Position numbers and translations under genes: made by a program. 64,000 nt of DNA from Anthopleura xanthogrammica. Its lineage: Eukaryota; Cnidaria; Anthozoa; Actiniaria; Actiniidae. Shown here in pieces: positions 62,201 to 64,000 of this stretch. The notes under the pieces are model-generated. The model did not search any database. It worked only from the letters and a program-made list of their open reading frames with translations, and was not told the DNA's origin. The stretch covers positions 15,411,291 to 15,475,290 of the forward strand of contig OZ025206.1 of the NCBI GenBank assembly GCA_964019055.1. Direction: 5' to 3'. How positions within the stretch are numbered: position 1 is the first letter of the stretch; every line of letters begins with the position of its first letter.

Positions 62201-63667
62201 GTCTGTATCATAGAGGTCTATTTGGATCAACTGTATTGTGGCTACAGAGTCGCGCCGGCGCGGGATTGAAGAGATCACGTGAGAATTGTTTTGCATGAGG
62301 ACTAGGGACATTTTTGTGTTGATTAAGTTGTCTACGGTTAGGCAAAATGTAATTTTATTTCTTGCGATTCTTTTGATTCATATACAGTCTGAAAATCTGC
62401 CTAAACTGCCTAAAGCTTCTAAGAAAATCGTCTAAGCAGCCATGTGGCTCGAGTGTTTGTACTTGATTTGTGAGCTGAAGTAAACAGGGTTGAGTCTTTA
62501 GACTGTCAAATTTATTTACCCAATGTGATTGGAGTCACATGTACTATATTATAGACATGCATTACTGGATTTTGTTTAATCTGCGTTAATCAAATTTCAT
62601 CATAAGGAAAATCCATAGTTCAGTCTCTCAATAGACCTTTTCAGCTTCGTTGTTTGTTGTGCCCATTTCAGACCAAGTGATGCCACTCTTGGGAGCTGAT
62701 TCTTTATGTGTTAATATTTTAACAAAAGAACATTTCTCAAGGGAATGTCATGTGGTCTGAAATGGGCAAGTAGCATACGAAGCTAAAAAGGTCTATCAGC
62801 GCTGTGCTCCACGTACAGACCGCATCATGGGGTCATAAGATGGCAGTGAAGTCCCATCAGCGCTGTGCTCCACGTACAGACCGCATAATGGGGTCATAAG
62901 ATGGCAGGGAAGTCCCATCAGCGCTGTGCTCCACGTACAGACCTCATCATGGGGTCATAAGATGGCAGTGAAGTCCCATCAGCGCTGTGCTCCGCGTACA
63001 GACCGCATCATGGGGTCATAAGATGGCAGTGAAGTCCCATCAGCGCTGTGCTCCACGTACAGACCGCATCATGGGGTCATAAGATGGCAGTGAAGTCCCT
63101 GAGTAAGGCCTTATACACGTAAAGGATAATTGGCACCCCAGATTATTACCGCTATAAAAGGGTATGTTCGTCAGTCTAAAGCGCGTTTTCAATCTGATTT
63201 TCATCTAGGCAATAGCTGGGCGTGACCAAGACCTGGACCCGAGGCAGCCAAATGATTTGAAAGTACCTGAATACACTAAACAGGTATGGCATCATGAAAA
63301 TAACTTGCTGAAGAAAATGATACTTACAGTTTGCATACACCTTAATTATAACACGACACTTCTGATTTCTTTTCTTATTATTTTTTTCCCCATTCCTTAG
63401 AATACCTCATTTACTCTTGGCTCTCCTCATTCTGCTTCTCTTTCTTCTTCTTCTTCTTCTTCTTCTTCTTCTTCTTCTTCTTCTTCTTCTTCTTCTTCTT
63501 CTTCTTCTTCTTCTTCTTCTTCTTCTTCTTCTTCTTCTTCTTCTTCTTCTTCTTCTTCTTCTTCTTCTTCTTCTTCTTCTTCTTCTTCTTCTTCTTCTTC
63601 TTCTTCTTCTTCTTCTTCTTCTTCTTCTTCTTCTTCTTCTTCTTCTTCTTCTTCTTCTTCTTCTTCT

Positions 63668-63700
<33 letters not shown>

Positions 63701-64000
63701 GCTTCTTCTTCTTCCTCTTCTTCTGCTTCTTCTTCTTCCTCTTCTTCTGCTTCTTCTTCTGCTTCTTCTTCTGCTTCTTCTTCTGCTTCTTCTTCTGCTT
63801 CTACTTCTGCTTCTGCTTCTTCTTCTTCTTCTGCTTCTGCTTCTGCTTTTGCTTCTTCTTCTTCTGCTGCTGCTGCTACTGCTCCTCTTCCTTCTTCTCC
63901 TCCTTCTTCTCTTCCTCCTCGTCCTTGTCCTCATTCTATTTCTTTACCTACATCTTCTTTTCTTCATGTTTTGTTTCTAATTGTCTCTAAAGTCTCCTCT
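59244..64000 (+). CDS. Amidase-signature hydrolase, tandem copy 4 (partial, exons 1-6)
   Basis: Exons 59244-59277, 59993-60103, 60635-60764, 60972-61284, 61841-62041 and 63209-63283 match copies 1-3 in size and phase, giving 288 residues up to the window edge. All triad residues are present ([25 protein letters not shown]). Exon 1 is more diverged ([11 protein letters not shown]). Exon 4 encodes [16 protein letters not shown], shared only with copy 2. Exon 6 matches copy 3. Exons 7-11 must lie beyond 64000. No disruption is seen in the visible part. Confidence 0.85.
61327..61464. mobile_element. TATAGACC-family MITE in intron 4 of copy 4
   Basis: The same insertion as 47994-48133 in copy 2, with one or two base differences and the same flanking sequence (CAACCAAATCTATAGACC on the left, GGGGTCTATATTGGCTAA on the right). 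Confidence 0.85.
62631..62795. mobile_element. Palindromic MITE in intron 5 of copy 4
   Basis: The ends AATAGACCTTTTCAGCTTCG and CGAAGCTAAAAAGGTCTAT are inverted. Inner arms CCCATTTCAGACCAAGTGAT and ATGTGGTCTGAAATGGGC are inverted too. The inner motif GTGGTCTGAAATGG is shared with the hairpin at 58681-58735. Confidence 0.8.
62797..63100. repeat. 61-bp minisatellite, five units
   Basis: Units start at 62797, 62858, 62919, 62980 and 63041, each CAGCGCTGTGCTCCACGTAC followed by AGACCGCATCATGGGGTCAT. They differ by single bases (for example CATAATGG in unit 2 and CTCATCATGG in unit 3). It lies directly after a MITE, in intron 5 of amidase copy 4. Confidence 0.95.
63440..63950. repeat. (CTT)n microsatellite with degenerate 3' part
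   Basis: About 85 near-perfect CTT triplets to roughly 63690, then CTTCTTCCTCTTCTTCTGCT-type variants to about 63950. Long poly-Leu and poly-Arg frames through it are artefacts. It lies in intron 6 of amidase copy 4. Confidence 0.97.

Noticed and set aside
63407..63980. Poly-Arg and poly-Leu frames on both strands
   Set aside because: They are artefacts of the (CTT)n repeat; it lies in intron 6 of amidase copy 4.

Overview
The window is nuclear DNA from an animal. Genes are split by GT-AG introns, one receptor gene is intronless, and most of the rest is AT-rich sequence full of palindromic transposon remnants, microsatellites and minisatellites. The gene content (melatonin-receptor-type rhodopsin-class GPCR, pogo/Tigger-derived gene, LINE fragment, many fold-back MITEs) fits a cnidarian, most likely an anthozoan such as a stony coral. 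That placement is inference; no sequence search was possible. All recognised protein-coding genes are on the + strand.

Layout. 1-5.3 kb: AT-rich non-coding DNA with a TTAA-flanked MITE and a 57-bp minisatellite. 5.3-31.0 kb: a long split gene. Its exons join in phase into an 801-residue protein with a PAW domain (the C-terminal glycan-binding domain of peptide:N-glycanase) followed by a synaptotagmin-like C2 domain, without the glycanase transglutaminase core. Its largest intron (18.1-25.9 kb) holds a complete intronless class A GPCR gene (21314-22330). 33.5-35.5 kb: a single-exon gene derived from a pogo/Tigger transposase that keeps both helix-turn-helix regions but has lost all three catalytic acidic residues, with a duplicated helical repeat at its C-terminus. 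39.0 kb to the window end: four head-to-tail copies of an 11-exon amidase-signature gene, very similar to bacterial nitrile-pathway amidases of about 520 residues. Copies 1 and 3 are intact (524 and 522 residues), copy 2 is broken in exon 4 by a 5'-truncated LINE, and copy 4 runs off the window after exon 6.

The amidase copies are a natural record of their own evolution. Exon sizes and phases are identical, whereas introns differ by MITE, SINE and satellite insertions whose empty sites can be read in a sister copy. Copy 2 is a mosaic: its middle (end of exon 3 to mid exon 5) matches copy 4 and the rest matches copy 1, which points to gene conversion. Exon 8 alone differs strongly between copies 1/2 and copy 3, although its flanking exons are almost identical.

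The two findings with most novelty are the PAW-C2 domain combination with its nested GPCR, and the expanded bacterial-type amidase array in an intron-bearing animal locus.
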